Counted from the stretch's first letter, positions 52,866 to 60,991 are shown. The stretch: 64,000 nucleotides of DNA from Actinomadura oligospora ATCC 43269 (GCF_000518265.1 NZ_JADG01000011.1:372001-436000), one strand, 5' to 3'. A program made the numbers and translations. The notes: a model not told the origin generated them from the letters alone.

Positions 52866-54220
52866 TCACGCCTGACGACAGGGTGTTCCGTCCAGGTTGA
52901 AGGCGTCCGGGCGGGGTTCGGGGTCGCCGCCTGAGGCGGTTCCGAGGAAGCCGAACCCGACGCTGCCGCGCGGAGGGACGCCGCGGTCGTAGTCGGCGGC
53001 GGTGACGGTGACGTCCGCGCCGGACTGCCGCTGGGTTCCGTTCCAGATCTGGGTGATCCGCTCGTCCCGGCCGAAGGTCCAGCTGAGGCGCCAGCCGTCG
53101 AGGGCCCTGGTTCCCAGGTTGGTGATCCGGACGCTCGCCTGGAATCCGCCGGGCCACCGTCCGGTCACCGCGTACGCGACCGCGCAGGTGGTCTCGGCGG
53201 GCGTGGACGGCGGCGCGGTGGTCGCGTGGGCGGCCGGTGCGGGCGACGCGCCGGGCCGTCCGCCGTCGGAGAGCGCGGCGAGCAGCACGAGGACGACGAG
53301 CAGCGCGACGGCCGCTCCTCCGCCGATCAGCAGCGTCCGCCGGGACGTCTCCGAGTCGGCGGGCGGCGGGGCCGGGTCGTCCAGGACGCGTGTCGGGTTC
53401 GCCGGAGCCGGACGGTCGCCGATCACCCCGGTGGGCTCGTCCGCGCCGCCCGGATCCGGCCCCGGCGCGGAGGGGGACGGGATCGGCGGGAGGTGGGCGG
53501 CGTCCGCGAGGATCTCGCCCGCCTCGGCCGCGCTCGGACGGCGGCCGGGGTCGGCGTCCAGGCAGTGCTCCACAAGTTCACCCAGGCCGGACGGCACGGG
53601 CGGCGGCAGTGTCTCGCGCAGCAGGACGCCGAGGGCGTGCACGTCGGAGGCGGGGGCCGGGTCGGCTCCGGCGAGGAGTTCGGGCGCGAGGTAGGCGGGG
53701 GTGCCGAGGAGCGCGCCGTCCGCCGTCCGGGCCCCGAAGGCGAGGCCGAAGTCGACGACCTTCACCCCGGACGGGGTGAGGACGACGTTGGCGGGCTTCA
53801 CGTCGCGGTGGACGACGCCCGCCGCGTGCGCCGCCGCCAGCGCCCGGGCGATCTGGGCGCCCACGGCCGCGGCCTCGCGGGGCGGCAGCGGGCCGCGGGC
53901 GAGCCGCGCGGCGAGGGTCTCGCCGTCCAGCAGTTCCATGACCACGTACGGGAGGCGTCCGCCGCCCGGGAGCTCGGCCTCGCCGTAGTCGTGGACGCCG
54001 GTGATGCCGGGGTGGTTGAGGCGGGCCGCGGCCGTGGCCTCCCGGCGCAGCCGCCGCGCCGACCGGCCCGGGCCGTCCGCGCGCGGGACCTTGACCGCGA
54101 CCGGGCGGGACAGCACGCCGTCGAAGGCGCGCCAGACCGTGGCCATGCCGCCGTCGCCGACGCGGGCCTCGAGGCGGTACCGGCCGCCGAGCAGCAGTCC
54201 GGTCGCAGCGGATCGTCCAC
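52866..54220 (-). CDS. Ser/Thr protein kinase with extracellular CBM2-like domain (apparent 5' frameshift)
   Basis: Pkn-type kinase: VGDGGMATVWRAFDG (glycine loop), AVKV (Lys), VVHRDVKPANV, VVDFGLAFG and GTPAYLAPE; one membrane helix (LLIGGGAAVALLVVLVLLAAL); then a CBM2-type domain, CAVAYAVTGRWPGGFQASV to NLDGTPC. The kinase frame has no ATG/GTG/TTG ahead of GLLLGGRYRLEARVG before an upstream stop. GTG 54220 (with GGGAG) begins VDDPLRP in another frame; one extra G near 54199 would join them as VDDPLRPGLLLGGRYRL. So a one-base deletion or sequence error is likely. Confidence 0.85.
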
Positions 54221-54373
54221 CGGGCGCTCCCGTCTCTCCCTTGGGACGTGCTTGACCCTACCCGGACCGGGGCGGGACCCCGGGCGGGCCGGGAAGCGAT
54301 CAAGCCCACGGCGTGGCGGCGGCCTGGGCGGGTAGGGCTGGAATCGAGACCGTTCGAGGAGAGAGGAGCCGCC

Positions 54374-54793
54374 ATGGCCGAACCCCAGGGACGTCCGACG
54401 CTGTCGGCGCTCGACCGCGACGAGTGCCTGAAGCTGATCTCCCCGGGCGGTGTGGGCCGGGTGGCCTACGACGACGGCGAGGGGCCGACGGTGACCCCGG
54501 TCAACTACGTCGTGGACGGCGAGGCGATCATCTTCCGCACCTCCCTCGCGGGGCGGCTGAACAAGAACATCGGCGGGCTGCCGTCCGGCGGCGAGGTCCG
54601 GATCGCGTTCGAGGTGGACCGGATCGACCCCGAGCGCCGCGCCGGGTGGAGCGTGCTGCTGCGCGGCGGGGCCCGGCAGCTGGAGGACGACGAGGACTCC
54701 GCGGACGTGGAGCCGTGGCCCGCCGAGTCGCGGCCCGCCCGCGTCCGGCTGACCGCGAAGGACATCACGGGCCGCCGCCTCGGCGGCGGGTGA
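54374..54793 (+). CDS. pyridoxamine 5'-phosphate oxidase-like flavin protein
   Basis: 139 residues of the PPOX/split-barrel superfamily: LDRDECLKLISPGGVGRVAYDDGEGPTVTPVNYVVDGEAIIFRTSLAGRLN. This actinomycete group binds FMN or F420 and usually has unknown substrates. GAGGAG precedes ATG 54374. It diverges from the kinase gene and is followed 46 bp later by a protein with alpha-barrel repeats. Confidence 0.88.
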   Translation: MAEPQGRPTLSALDRDECLKLISPGGVGRVAYDDGEGPTVTPVNYVVDGEAIIFRTSLAGRLNKNIGGLPSGGEVRIAFEVDRIDPERRAGWSVLLRGGARQLEDDEDSADVEPWPAESRPARVRLTAKDITGRRLGGG

Positions 54794-54839
54794 CCGAAAG
54801 CTACAAGACCGGCCGGAAAGGGCCGTCCAGGATGGGCTT

Positions 54840-55730
54840 ATGAGCATCGACCTGAACAAGGCCGCCGATTTCATGGCCAGGAACGCGCGGATCCTGGACC
54901 GGCGGCGTTTCGACTTCCTCTGCAGCGAGCGCGGCGACGTCGAGGCCGTGATCGCGGCCCTCGAGGGCTACCGGAACCCGGACGGCGGCTACGGCTGGGG
55001 CCTGGAGCCCGACCTGCGCTCGCCGGAGAGCCAGACCGGCGCCGCCGCGCACGCCTTCGAAGTGTTCGCCGAGGTCGGCGGGCACCCGCACGCCGTCCAG
55101 CTGTGCGACTGGCTGGACTCGGTGTCCCTGCCGGACGGCGGCGTGCCGTTCGCCCTGCCGGTCACCAGCCAGGCGGGGAACGCGCCGTGGTGGTCGACGG
55201 CCGACACGACCGTGTCGTCCCTGCAGATCACCGCGATCACGCTGGTCGCCGCGCGCCGGGTCGCCGAGGTCGACCCCGGCGTGGCCGAGCACCCCTGGCT
55301 GGAGCGCGCCACCAACTACTGCGTGGGCTCGGTCGCCGCCCTGGACGGGCCTCCCCACGCCTACATCCTGGCGTTCGCCGTGCGGGCGATGGACGCCCTC
55401 CAGGACGTCCACCCGCAGGCCCCCGAGCTGCTCGAAGGGCTCGCCGCGCACGTCCCGGACGACGGCCGGGTCCAGGTCGAGGGCGGCACCGAGGACGAGT
55501 ACCTGCATCCGCTCGACTTCGCCGCCGTCCCGGGCCGTCCGCCGCGCGACCTGTTCTCGCCCGAGATCGTCGCCGCCGACCTGGCCCGCCTCGAGGCGGG
55601 TCAGCAGGAGGACGGAGGCTGGACGGTCGAGTACGCCAAGATCTCGCCCGCGGGCGCGCTGGAGTGGCGCGGGTACGAGACCGTCCGCGTCCTGTGCGCG
55701 CTGCGCGCCGCCGGGGTCCTCACGTCCTGA
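54840..55730 (+). CDS. prenyltransferase/squalene-oxidase-repeat-like protein
   Basis: 296-residue alpha/alpha-barrel protein. Repeats of the kind seen in terpenoid cyclases are visible: YRNPDGGYGWGLEPDLRSPESQTGAAAHAF, SLPDGGVPFALPV, TTVSSLQITAITLVAARRV and QQEDGGWTVEYAKISPAGALEWRGYETVR. The DxDD acid motif of cyclases is absent, so it may be a binding protein or an uncharacterised enzyme. It ends 4 bp before the convergent TPR gene. Confidence 0.8.
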   Translation: MSIDLNKAADFMARNARILDRRRFDFLCSERGDVEAVIAALEGYRNPDGGYGWGLEPDLRSPESQTGAAAHAFEVFAEVGGHPHAVQLCDWLDSVSLPDGGVPFALPVTSQAGNAPWWSTADTTVSSLQITAITLVAARRVAEVDPGVAEHPWLERATNYCVGSVAALDGPPHAYILAFAVRAMDALQDVHPQAPELLEGLAAHVPDDGRVQVEGGTEDEYLHPLDFAAVPGRPPRDLFSPEIVAADLARLEAGQQEDGGWTVEYAKISPAGALEWRGYETVRVLCALRAAGVLTS

Positions 55731-55734
55731 GCCG

Positions 55735-57681
55735 TCAGCCGAGGTCGGCGAGGGCCTTCTCTATGTCGGGGTCGCCGGGGGCCAGGTCTCGCGCGCGCAC
55801 GAGGTCGTCGCGTGCCTCCGGGGACCGTCCGAGGGCCGCCAGGACGACCGCGCGGTTGAAGAGGACGGCCGCGTCCTCGCCCAGGTCCAGCGCGCGGGTC
55901 AGGTCGCGGACGGCGGCCTCGGCGTCCCCCGTCTCGTAGGCGAGGACGCCCCGGCTCGCCCATGCCGCGGCGAGCGTCGGGTCGTGCCCCAATGCCTGGT
56001 CGAAGGCGTCACGCGCGCGGTCGCCGTGGCCCTCGGCGGCCTCGATCTGGCCGAGGACGCTGAGCAGGTGCGCGTCCCCCGGACGGTGGACGAGCCCGGC
56101 GGTGCAGTCGGCGCGGGCCTCGTCGTTGCGGCCGAGGGCGACGAGCAGCCCCGCGCGGTTCGTCCGGGCCTCGGCGAAGCCCGGGTCCAGTTCGAGGGCG
56201 TGGTCGAGGTCGGCGAGCGCGCCGTCGAGGTCGCCGCCCGCGAACCTTGCCTCGGACCGGTTGAAGTACGGCTCGGGGAACGGCGGGCCCGCCGCCATCG
56301 CGGTCTCGTAGTCGGCGACGGCCTCGTCCACGCGGCCGAGGCGCAGCAGCAGGTTGCCCCGGTCGATGTAGTAGTCGGGGTGGACGGGGTCGGCGTCGAT
56401 CACGGCCGTCCAGTCGCGGAGCGCGTCGCCGGTGCGGCCGAGCCGATCCAGGACCGTGGCGCGGTTGGCGAGGAGGACCATCCGGTGGACGGGCTGGGCG
56501 TCCGGCGCCAGGTCGCGGCCCGCCAGGTCGAGCGCCTCCTGGACGAACCGCAGCGCCTCGTCGTCCCGTCCGCGCCGGGATTCGACCAGGGCCCGTCCGT
56601 TGAGGTCGAAGCCGAGCTTGATCGCGCGCTCGGCCCGGTCCGGCAGCAGGCCGCAGATCGCGATCGCGGTGTTCGTCCAGGCCAGCGCGGCGGTCAGGTC
56701 GCGGCGCGCCGGGTCGTGGTGGCGGACGGCGAGCATCGCCAGCGAGTAGGCGATCGTGGAGTGCCACACCGCCGAGTCGGTCGAGGCGCGGGCGCGGTTC
56801 AGCAGGCGTTCGGCCTCGTCCTCGCGATGCAGCGCGGACAGCGCCATCGCGGTCGCGTGGACGAGCTCCCACCACACGGCAGGGTCGCCGTCCGGATGCT
56901 CCTCGGGGTCGGCGTGGGCGATGCCGCGCACACCGAGTTCGGCGGCGGCGTCGTGGCAGCCGTGGTTCAGGCACCAGCCGACCGCGTACGCGTACGATGC
57001 GGCGGCGCGGACCGGGTCGCCCGCTCGATCCCGGTGATGCAGGACGATCCCGAGTCGCGGCCCTACCAGACCGGACGCCTCCAGGTCGTCCGCGCGTGCG
57101 GCATGCTCGTCGGGGCTGAGCTCGTCGCCGGGCAGTTCCGGCACCGCCCCGTCGTCCGTCCGGACGGTCAGCAGCGCGGTGTCGACGCGGCGCCGGAGCA
57201 CCGTGAACAGTTCGACGTCGGCGAGGTCGGCCTCGGCGAACCCCTCGAGCACGACCGTGCGCGGACGCCCGGACGCGCGCAGCCACTCCCGGACGAACTC
57301 GGCCACGCCGTTCGCGACGCGCAACGTCCGGCGCGCGGCGGGAACGAGGACGCGTTCCTTGCGTTCGACGCGTTCCACCAGCGTGACGCGCCGCGCCGGG
57401 ACCAGGTCGCCCAGGTCGGGCGCGACCGCGCGCAGTTCGATGTCGTAGGCGGCGAGCAGATCGGAACGTTCCGCGGCGGCCTCGCGGGCGAGCTCGCCGA
57501 CCAGCGCGGCGCCCGCGCTGTACGGCCCGCCGATCCGCCGGTCCGCCGTGATCCGCAGGTCCACCGCGCCCCGCGGCTCCGCCATGTCCCGCGGCTCCGT
57601 CCTGGTCCGCCGCTCCGCCGTGGCCCGCCGCTCCGCGGCGCCCTGCCGCTCCGTCGTGTCGCTTCGGCGTCCGGCGCTCAC
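55735..57681 (-). CDS. TPR protein translationally coupled to a micropeptide gene
   Basis: 648 residues. An Arg/Glu-rich N-terminus (about 1-50, low complexity) and a region at 50-190 reminiscent of a degenerate NTPase strand-helix fold (RTVVLEGFAEADLADVELFTVLRRRVDTALLTV) without Walker A. From about 200 to the end there are many tetratricopeptide-type helices, clearest in YYIDRGNLLLRLGRVDEAVADYETA, PEPYFNRSEARFAGGDLDGALADL and AAWASRGVLAYETGDAEAAVRDL. GTG 57681 overlaps the TGA of a 25-residue peptide gene. No DNA-binding domain. A peptide receptor is an inference. Confidence 0.85.
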   Translation of the reverse strand: MSAGRRSDTTERQGAAERRATAERRTRTEPRDMAEPRGAVDLRITADRRIGGPYSAGAALVGELAREAAAERSDLLAAYDIELRAVAPDLGDLVPARRVTLVERVERKERVLVPAARRTLRVANGVAEFVREWLRASGRPRTVVLEGFAEADLADVELFTVLRRRVDTALLTVRTDDGAVPELPGDELSPDEHAARADDLEASGLVGPRLGIVLHHRDRAGDPVRAAASYAYAVGWCLNHGCHDAAAELGVRGIAHADPEEHPDGDPAVWWELVHATAMALSALHREDEAERLLNRARASTDSAVWHSTIAYSLAMLAVRHHDPARRDLTAALAWTNTAIAICGLLPDRAERAIKLGFDLNGRALVESRRGRDDEALRFVQEALDLAGRDLAPDAQPVHRMVLLANRATVLDRLGRTGDALRDWTAVIDADPVHPDYYIDRGNLLLRLGRVDEAVADYETAMAAGPPFPEPYFNRSEARFAGGDLDGALADLDHALELDPGFAEARTNRAGLLVALGRNDEARADCTAGLVHRPGDAHLLSVLGQIEAAEGHGDRARDAFDQALGHDPTLAAAWASRGVLAYETGDAEAAVRDLTRALDLGEDAAVLFNRAVVLAALGRSPEARDDLVRARDLAPGDPDIEKALADLG

Positions 57682-57755
57682 AGGCCGGAGTGCCTGGCGC
57701 TGGCCACGCCGCGCAGGGCGACCGGCCCGGTTCTGTGCACGAGGATCCGCTTCAT
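57678..57755 (-). CDS. 25-residue cationic micropeptide (copy 1)
   Basis: Starts at ATG 57755 after GAGGGGCGGACG and encodes MKRILVHRTGPVALRG followed by VASARHSGL. Its TGA overlaps the GTG of the TPR gene (GTGA), so it is the first gene of a coupled pair. HRxGPVALRGxASAxH is shared with copy 2 at 58745. No signal peptide, no Cys; six basic residues. It may be a signalling peptide or an RiPP precursor. Too short to be called by ordinary cut-offs. Confidence 0.8.
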   Translation of the reverse strand: MKRILVHRTGPVALRGVASARHSGL

Positions 57756-57868
57756 CGTCCGCCCCTCACCCGGTGTGAACCCGATGCACCCATGCGTATC
57801 CCGTGCGGAGCGTCCTTCACAACGTCCGAACGGGCGGTGACCTGTATCGGTCAGTTTTCCGGGTTTCG

Positions 57869-57898
57869 GGGGCCGGCCGGCGCTCGCCGGCCGGCCCC
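57869..57898 (-). terminator. terminator after the tRNA cluster
   Basis: GGGGCCGGCCGGCG (57869-57882) pairs with CGCCGGCCGGCCCC (57885-57898), directly downstream of the minus-strand tRNA genes and followed on that strand by CCGAAACCC. A promoter for peptide 1 probably lies between this and 57755 (TTGTGA, 17 bp, ATACGC on the minus strand). Confidence 0.85.
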
Positions 57899-57904
57899 GC
57901 GCGG

Positions 57905-57977
57905 GGCCTCCATCCGGAGTCGAACCGGACCCTCCAGGGCCACGACCTGGTGTGCGGACCGCCACACCATGGAGGCC
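57905..57977 (-). tRNA. tRNA-His (GTG), atypical
   Basis: Eight-pair acceptor GGCCTCCA/TGGAGGCC, i.e. G-1 opposite C73, the hallmark of tRNA-His. Anticodon arm CCAGG-TCGTGGC-CCTGG places GTG at 34-36; T arm TCCGG-TTCGACT-CCGGA is normal. Odd: position 33 is C in place of the nearly universal U, and A14 and A21 of the D loop appear to be G and C. No encoded CCA (CCG follows). Possibly functional but specialised. Confidence 0.75.
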
Positions 57978-57978
57978 G

Positions 57979-58051
57979 TGTCTCCGGCAGGATTCGAACC
58001 TGCGGCCTTCGGGTCCGCAACCCGACGCGCTTTCCACTGCGCCACGGAGAC
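57979..58051 (-). tRNA. tRNA-Arg (GCG)
   Basis: A normal cloverleaf: acceptor GTCTCCG/CGGAGAC with discriminator A73, D arm GCGC-AGTGGAAA-GCGC (A20, an Arg identity base), anticodon arm TCGGG-TTGCGGA-CCCGA, T arm GCAGG-TTCGAAT-CCTGC. Anticodon GCG reads CGC (and CGU). Bacteria normally use ACG (inosine) for these codons, so G34 is unusual. One base separates it from the tRNA-His gene. Confidence 0.88.
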
Positions 58052-58077
58052 TTGCTGTGAAATTGTGCGCGCACGCC

Positions 58078-58128
58078 TTTTGACGAACTGCGCGGGCACA
58101 CTTTTTTGACGAACTGTGCGAGCACGCC
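58078..58128 (-). repeat. imperfect 24-27-bp tandem repeats between tRNA genes
   Basis: TTTTGACGAACTGCGCGGGC at 58078 and TTTTTTGACGAACTGTGCGA at 58102 are two full units; part of a third (AATTGTGCGCGCACGCC) lies at 58061-58077. On the minus strand each reads a GTGC..GCAC hairpin followed by GTTCGTCAAAA, possibly a processing or termination signal in the tRNA transcript. Confidence 0.75.
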
Positions 58129-58140
58129 TGTGACAACGCG

Positions 58141-58213
58141 TGGCGGATGCGGGAATCGAACCCGCCTGCAACGGTTTATGAGGCCGCCGAAAGCACCAGC
58201 TCTCCTATCCGCC
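58141..58213 (-). tRNA. tRNA-Met-like (CAT), atypical
   Basis: Acceptor GGCGGAT/ATCCGCC with discriminator A, anticodon loop CTCATAA (anticodon CAT, U33 normal), T arm GCGGG-TTCGATT-CCCGC. The anticodon stem GCGGC/ACCGT has a C31-A39 mismatch and a G-T pair at its base; D stem GAGA/TTTC contains a G-T pair, and position 14 is G. Could be elongator Met or, after lysidine modification, Ile. Weaker than a housekeeping tRNA. Confidence 0.7.
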
Positions 58214-58218
58214 CTGCG

Positions 58219-58303
58219 CGGAGGGTGCGAGATTCGAACTCGCGCGGGGCGAACCCCGACCACGGCTTAGCAAGCCGCTGCCTTTCCACTCGGCCAACCC
58301 TCC
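58219..58303 (-). tRNA. tRNA-Ser (GCT)
   Basis: Acceptor GGAGGGT/ACCCTCC with G73, D arm with GCCGAGTGGAAAGGC, anticodon arm GCGGC-TTGCTAA-GCCGT (GCT), the long variable arm typical of serine tRNAs (CGGGG-TTCG-CCCCG), and T arm GCGAG-TTCGAAT-CTCGC. Reads AGC/AGU. First of the minus-strand tRNA group. Confidence 0.95.
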
Positions 58304-58681
58304 CGGGGGCCGCTGGAACGCGAAACCGCCCGCCGGGCTCCGGGCCCGCGGGCGGCGATGGACGTCAGGACGTGCTGGTCACGTCCGTCGGACACCGCTC
58401 CCGAGACCGGAGAGATGACGACTGTGCGGCATTCGGCGATGACGTCGCATGGTCCCTCTCCCCTCGTTCGGCGGACGCTGTCCGCTGCTGACAACGATCA
58501 CTCTGCCACCCCCATTCCCCACCCGCAACCGCTTTTCCGGACGCCACGACGGCCCCGCTTTCGGCACGATCACCCCAGCCCGACACCGACCGGACGGCGA
58601 CGAATTCCATCACCGCAGGCGCACACATCCGACGACCACGTGCATATCGCGAAACGACGCTTCGAGTCCCCCATGGCATGC
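58304..58681. other. non-coding spacer between tRNA-Ser and peptide 2
   Basis: About 380 bases without a believable gene. A bulged hairpin, CCGCCCG-C-CGGGC with GCCCG-CGGGCGG, lies at 58326-58355, just upstream of the tRNA genes. 58480-58680 is less GC-rich than the rest of the window (many ACC/CAC runs). Small open frames here have atypical codon use. Confidence 0.5.
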
Positions 58682-58720
58682 GGCGGCCCGCCGGACGCCG
58701 TCCGCGTCCGGCGGGCCGCC
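58682..58720 (-). terminator. terminator after peptide 2
   Basis: GGCGGCCCGCCGGACG (58682-58697) and CGTCCGGCGGGCCGCC (58705-58720) form a perfect 16-bp stem, 25 bp beyond the stop of the second micropeptide. Shows that peptide 2 is its own transcription unit. Confidence 0.88.
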
Positions 58721-58744
58721 GGCACCGGTGTCGCCCAGCGGGCC

Positions 58745-58819
58745 TCAGCCCGCGTGCTTGGCGCTCGCCGAGCCTCGCAGCGCGACCGGTCCCGGCCTGT
58801 GAATGACGACTTTCTTCAT
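58745..58819 (-). CDS. 24-residue cationic micropeptide (copy 2)
   Basis: ATG 58819 follows GAAGGGGCGGACGAG, nearly the same leader as copy 1. It encodes MKKVVIHRPGPVALRG then SASAKHAG, 16-17 positions identical or conservative to copy 1. Unlike copy 1 it has no TPR gene behind it; a terminator follows. Different synonymous codons and preserved amino acids show selection on the peptide. Confidence 0.78.
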   Translation of the reverse strand: MKKVVIHRPGPVALRGSASAKHAG

Positions 58820-58923
58820 CTCGTCCGCCCCTTCAGTCACTTTTGTCCTTCAACCGTTCCACTATCACCGGGGACCTCATCCGGAGACCACTGTCAAGCG
58901 GACATGTGACCTTAAGCGGCCAA

Positions 58924-60843
58924 TCAGTGGCGATAGGTGAGTCCGAACCCGTAAGGGAACAAGGGGGACTTCCCGTCGCCCCTGTTCACGGGCTCCTGGG
59001 ACGCGTCGCGCGGCCAGCTGACGGGCAGCCGCCCGCTCGGCCGGACGCTCCCGAACAGCACGTCCGCGACGCCCTGCCCCTCGGTTCCCGGCAGCCACGA
59101 CTCGACGAGCGCGTTCCAGCCGGGCAGTTGCGCGGCGATGTCCAGCGGACGCCCCGACACCAGCACCACCACGACCGGCACCCCGGACGCGCGCAGCGTG
59201 GCGAGGGTGCCGAGGTCCTGGTCGTCCAGGCCCATGCCGTCCGGGCGGTCGCCCATGAACTCGGCGTACGGGGTCTCCCCGACCACCGCGACGGCGGCCT
59301 TGTAGGACGAGTCGATGCCCGTGCCGTCCTTGCTGTAGGTCACGGTCGTCCCCGGACGGACGGTCCGCCGGATGCCCTGCAGGATCGTGGTGCCCTTGGT
59401 GACCGGCCCGGACCGGCCCTGCCAGGTCAGCGTCCAGCCGCCGGTCTGGTTGCCGATGTCGTCGGCGTTCTTGCCCGCGACGAAGATCTTCCCGCCGCCC
59501 TTCGGCAGCGGCAGCACGTTCCCGGCGTTCTTCAGGACGACCTGCGACTCGGCGACGGCCCGCCGCGCCAGCGCGCGGTGCGCGTCCGAGCCGAACGTGC
59601 GCTGCCACGACCGGTCGGCGAACGGATGCTCGAACAGGCCCATCTGGAACTTGACCGTCAGGATCCTGCGGTTCGCGTCGTCGATCCGCGACATCGCGAT
59701 GTGACCGTTGGCGATCTCACCGCGCAGCACGCCGATGAAGTCCTTCCAGTCCCACGGCTGCATGAACATGTCGATGCCCGCGTTGACCGCCGCCGTGACG
59801 CGCTCCGGCGTCAGGCCCGGCGTCCCGCCGCCGATCTGGTCGATGCCGTTGTAGTCGCTGACCACGAAGCCCCGGAAGCCCAGCTCGCGCTTCAGCACGT
59901 CGCTGATCAGGTACCGGTTCCCGTGCATCTTGACGCCGTTGAACGAGCTGTAGGAGATCATCACCGAGCCGACGCCGCGCCTCACCGCCTCGCGGAACGG
60001 CGGCAGGTGGATCTTCCTCAGCTCGGCCTCGGAGATCTGGGTGTCGCCCTGGTCCTTGCCGCCGGTCGTCCCGCCGTCGCCGACGTAGTGCTTGGCGGTC
60101 GCGAGGATGGACGCCGGTCCCGCGCCGAGCCGCTCGCCCTGGAACCCGACGATCTCGGTCGCCATCGCGGACGGCAGGTCCGGCACCTCGCCGAACGACT
60201 CGTACGTGCGTCCCCAGCGGTCGTTCCGCGCGACGCACAGGCAGGGCGCGAACGTCCACTGCACTCCGGTTCCCGCGACCTCCTCGGCGGTCGCGCGCCC
60301 GATCCTCCGGACGAGCCCGGGGTCGCGGGTCGCGCCGAGCCCGATGTCGTGCGGGAAGATCGTCGCGTCGACCACGTTGTTGTGGCCGTGGACGGCGTCC
60401 GCGCCGTAGATCATCGGGATCCTGAGCGGAGTCGCCAGCGCCCCGCGCTGGTACCCGTCGACCATGTCGGCCCAGCCCTGCGGCGTGTTCTCGGTGGGCA
60501 CCGACCCGCCGCCGGACAGCACCGACCCGAGCCGGTACGCCGTGACGTCGGCCGGGGCGGCGCCGCCGCGCTCGGCCTGCGTCATCTGGCCGAGCTTGTC
60601 GTCCAGCGTCATGCGTTTCAGCAGGTCGTCGACGCGTTCCCGGATCGGGCGCCGGGCGTCGAGGTAGGGCGCGTCCGCCGGGGCGGCCCGCTCCTGGAGC
60701 CGCCCGGCGGCGGCGGGCGCGGCGTTCGCCGGGAGGGTGGCGGCCCCGAGCGCGCCGAGCGCGGTCACGAGGCCGAGGACGAGGACCCGCGGCGGGGTCC
60801 TCAGCGGGGATCGGGGTGCGGATCGGGGTGTGAAGGTGCGCAA
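58924..60843 (-). CDS. exported GH3 beta-glucosidase
   Basis: 639 residues. N-terminal signal peptide (RVLVLGLVTALGALGAATLPANAAPA). GH3 features: LGQMTQAERGG, TAKHYVGDGGT (Lys251-His252), and nucleophile Asp330 in GFRGFVVSDYNGID; the second domain has GDRPDGMGLDDQDL and LPVSWPRDASQEP. Cleaves beta-glucosides outside the cell. The start is TTG 60843, which has GGAGG five bases ahead. An inverted repeat just upstream may be its operator. Ends near peptide 2. Confidence 0.95.
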   Translation of the reverse strand: MRTFTPRSAPRSPLRTPPRVLVLGLVTALGALGAATLPANAAPAAAGRLQERAAPADAPYLDARRPIRERVDDLLKRMTLDDKLGQMTQAERGGAAPADVTAYRLGSVLSGGGSVPTENTPQGWADMVDGYQRGALATPLRIPMIYGADAVHGHNNVVDATIFPHDIGLGATRDPGLVRRIGRATAEEVAGTGVQWTFAPCLCVARNDRWGRTYESFGEVPDLPSAMATEIVGFQGERLGAGPASILATAKHYVGDGGTTGGKDQGDTQISEAELRKIHLPPFREAVRRGVGSVMISYSSFNGVKMHGNRYLISDVLKRELGFRGFVVSDYNGIDQIGGGTPGLTPERVTAAVNAGIDMFMQPWDWKDFIGVLRGEIANGHIAMSRIDDANRRILTVKFQMGLFEHPFADRSWQRTFGSDAHRALARRAVAESQVVLKNAGNVLPLPKGGGKIFVAGKNADDIGNQTGGWTLTWQGRSGPVTKGTTILQGIRRTVRPGTTVTYSKDGTGIDSSYKAAVAVVGETPYAEFMGDRPDGMGLDDQDLGTLATLRASGVPVVVVLVSGRPLDIAAQLPGWNALVESWLPGTEGQGVADVLFGSVRPSGRLPVSWPRDASQEPVNRGDGKSPLFPYGFGLTYRH

Positions 60844-60865
60844 GGAAGCCTCCGCGCGGTCGAAT

Positions 60866-60884
60866 TTGTTGCCCCCGACAACAA
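60866..60884 (-). promoter_or_regulatory. inverted repeat upstream of the GH3 gene
   Basis: TTGTTG (60866-60871) and CAACAA (60879-60884) are exact inverted repeats with a 7-base GC spacer, 23 bp before the TTG start. Resembles operators of sugar-responsive repressors; it is unlike the CebR and MalR sites in this window. Confidence 0.6.
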
Positions 60885-60991
60885 GCGCACGGTAAGCCGA
60901 TCACCCGGCCCCGGCAAGCCCCTCCCACCCCACCCGTCCGCATCCGGACGCCCCGTCCACCACCGCCCCGGACGTGGCGTCCGCGCGCGGG

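Noticed and set aside
57756..58136. Upstream extension of peptide 1 through the tRNA genes
   Set aside because: The extension would translate two tRNA genes and a terminator; ATG 57755 has its own ribosome site and matches copy 2.
58267..58494. 75-codon minus-strand open frame next to tRNA-Ser
   Set aside because: Overlaps the tRNA, no ribosome site, atypical codon use.
58840..58905. TTGACA upstream of peptide 2 as a promoter
   Set aside because: The hexamer is perfect but the only TATAAT-like sequence (TGATAGT) is 24 bp away, too far for a normal sigma-70 spacing.
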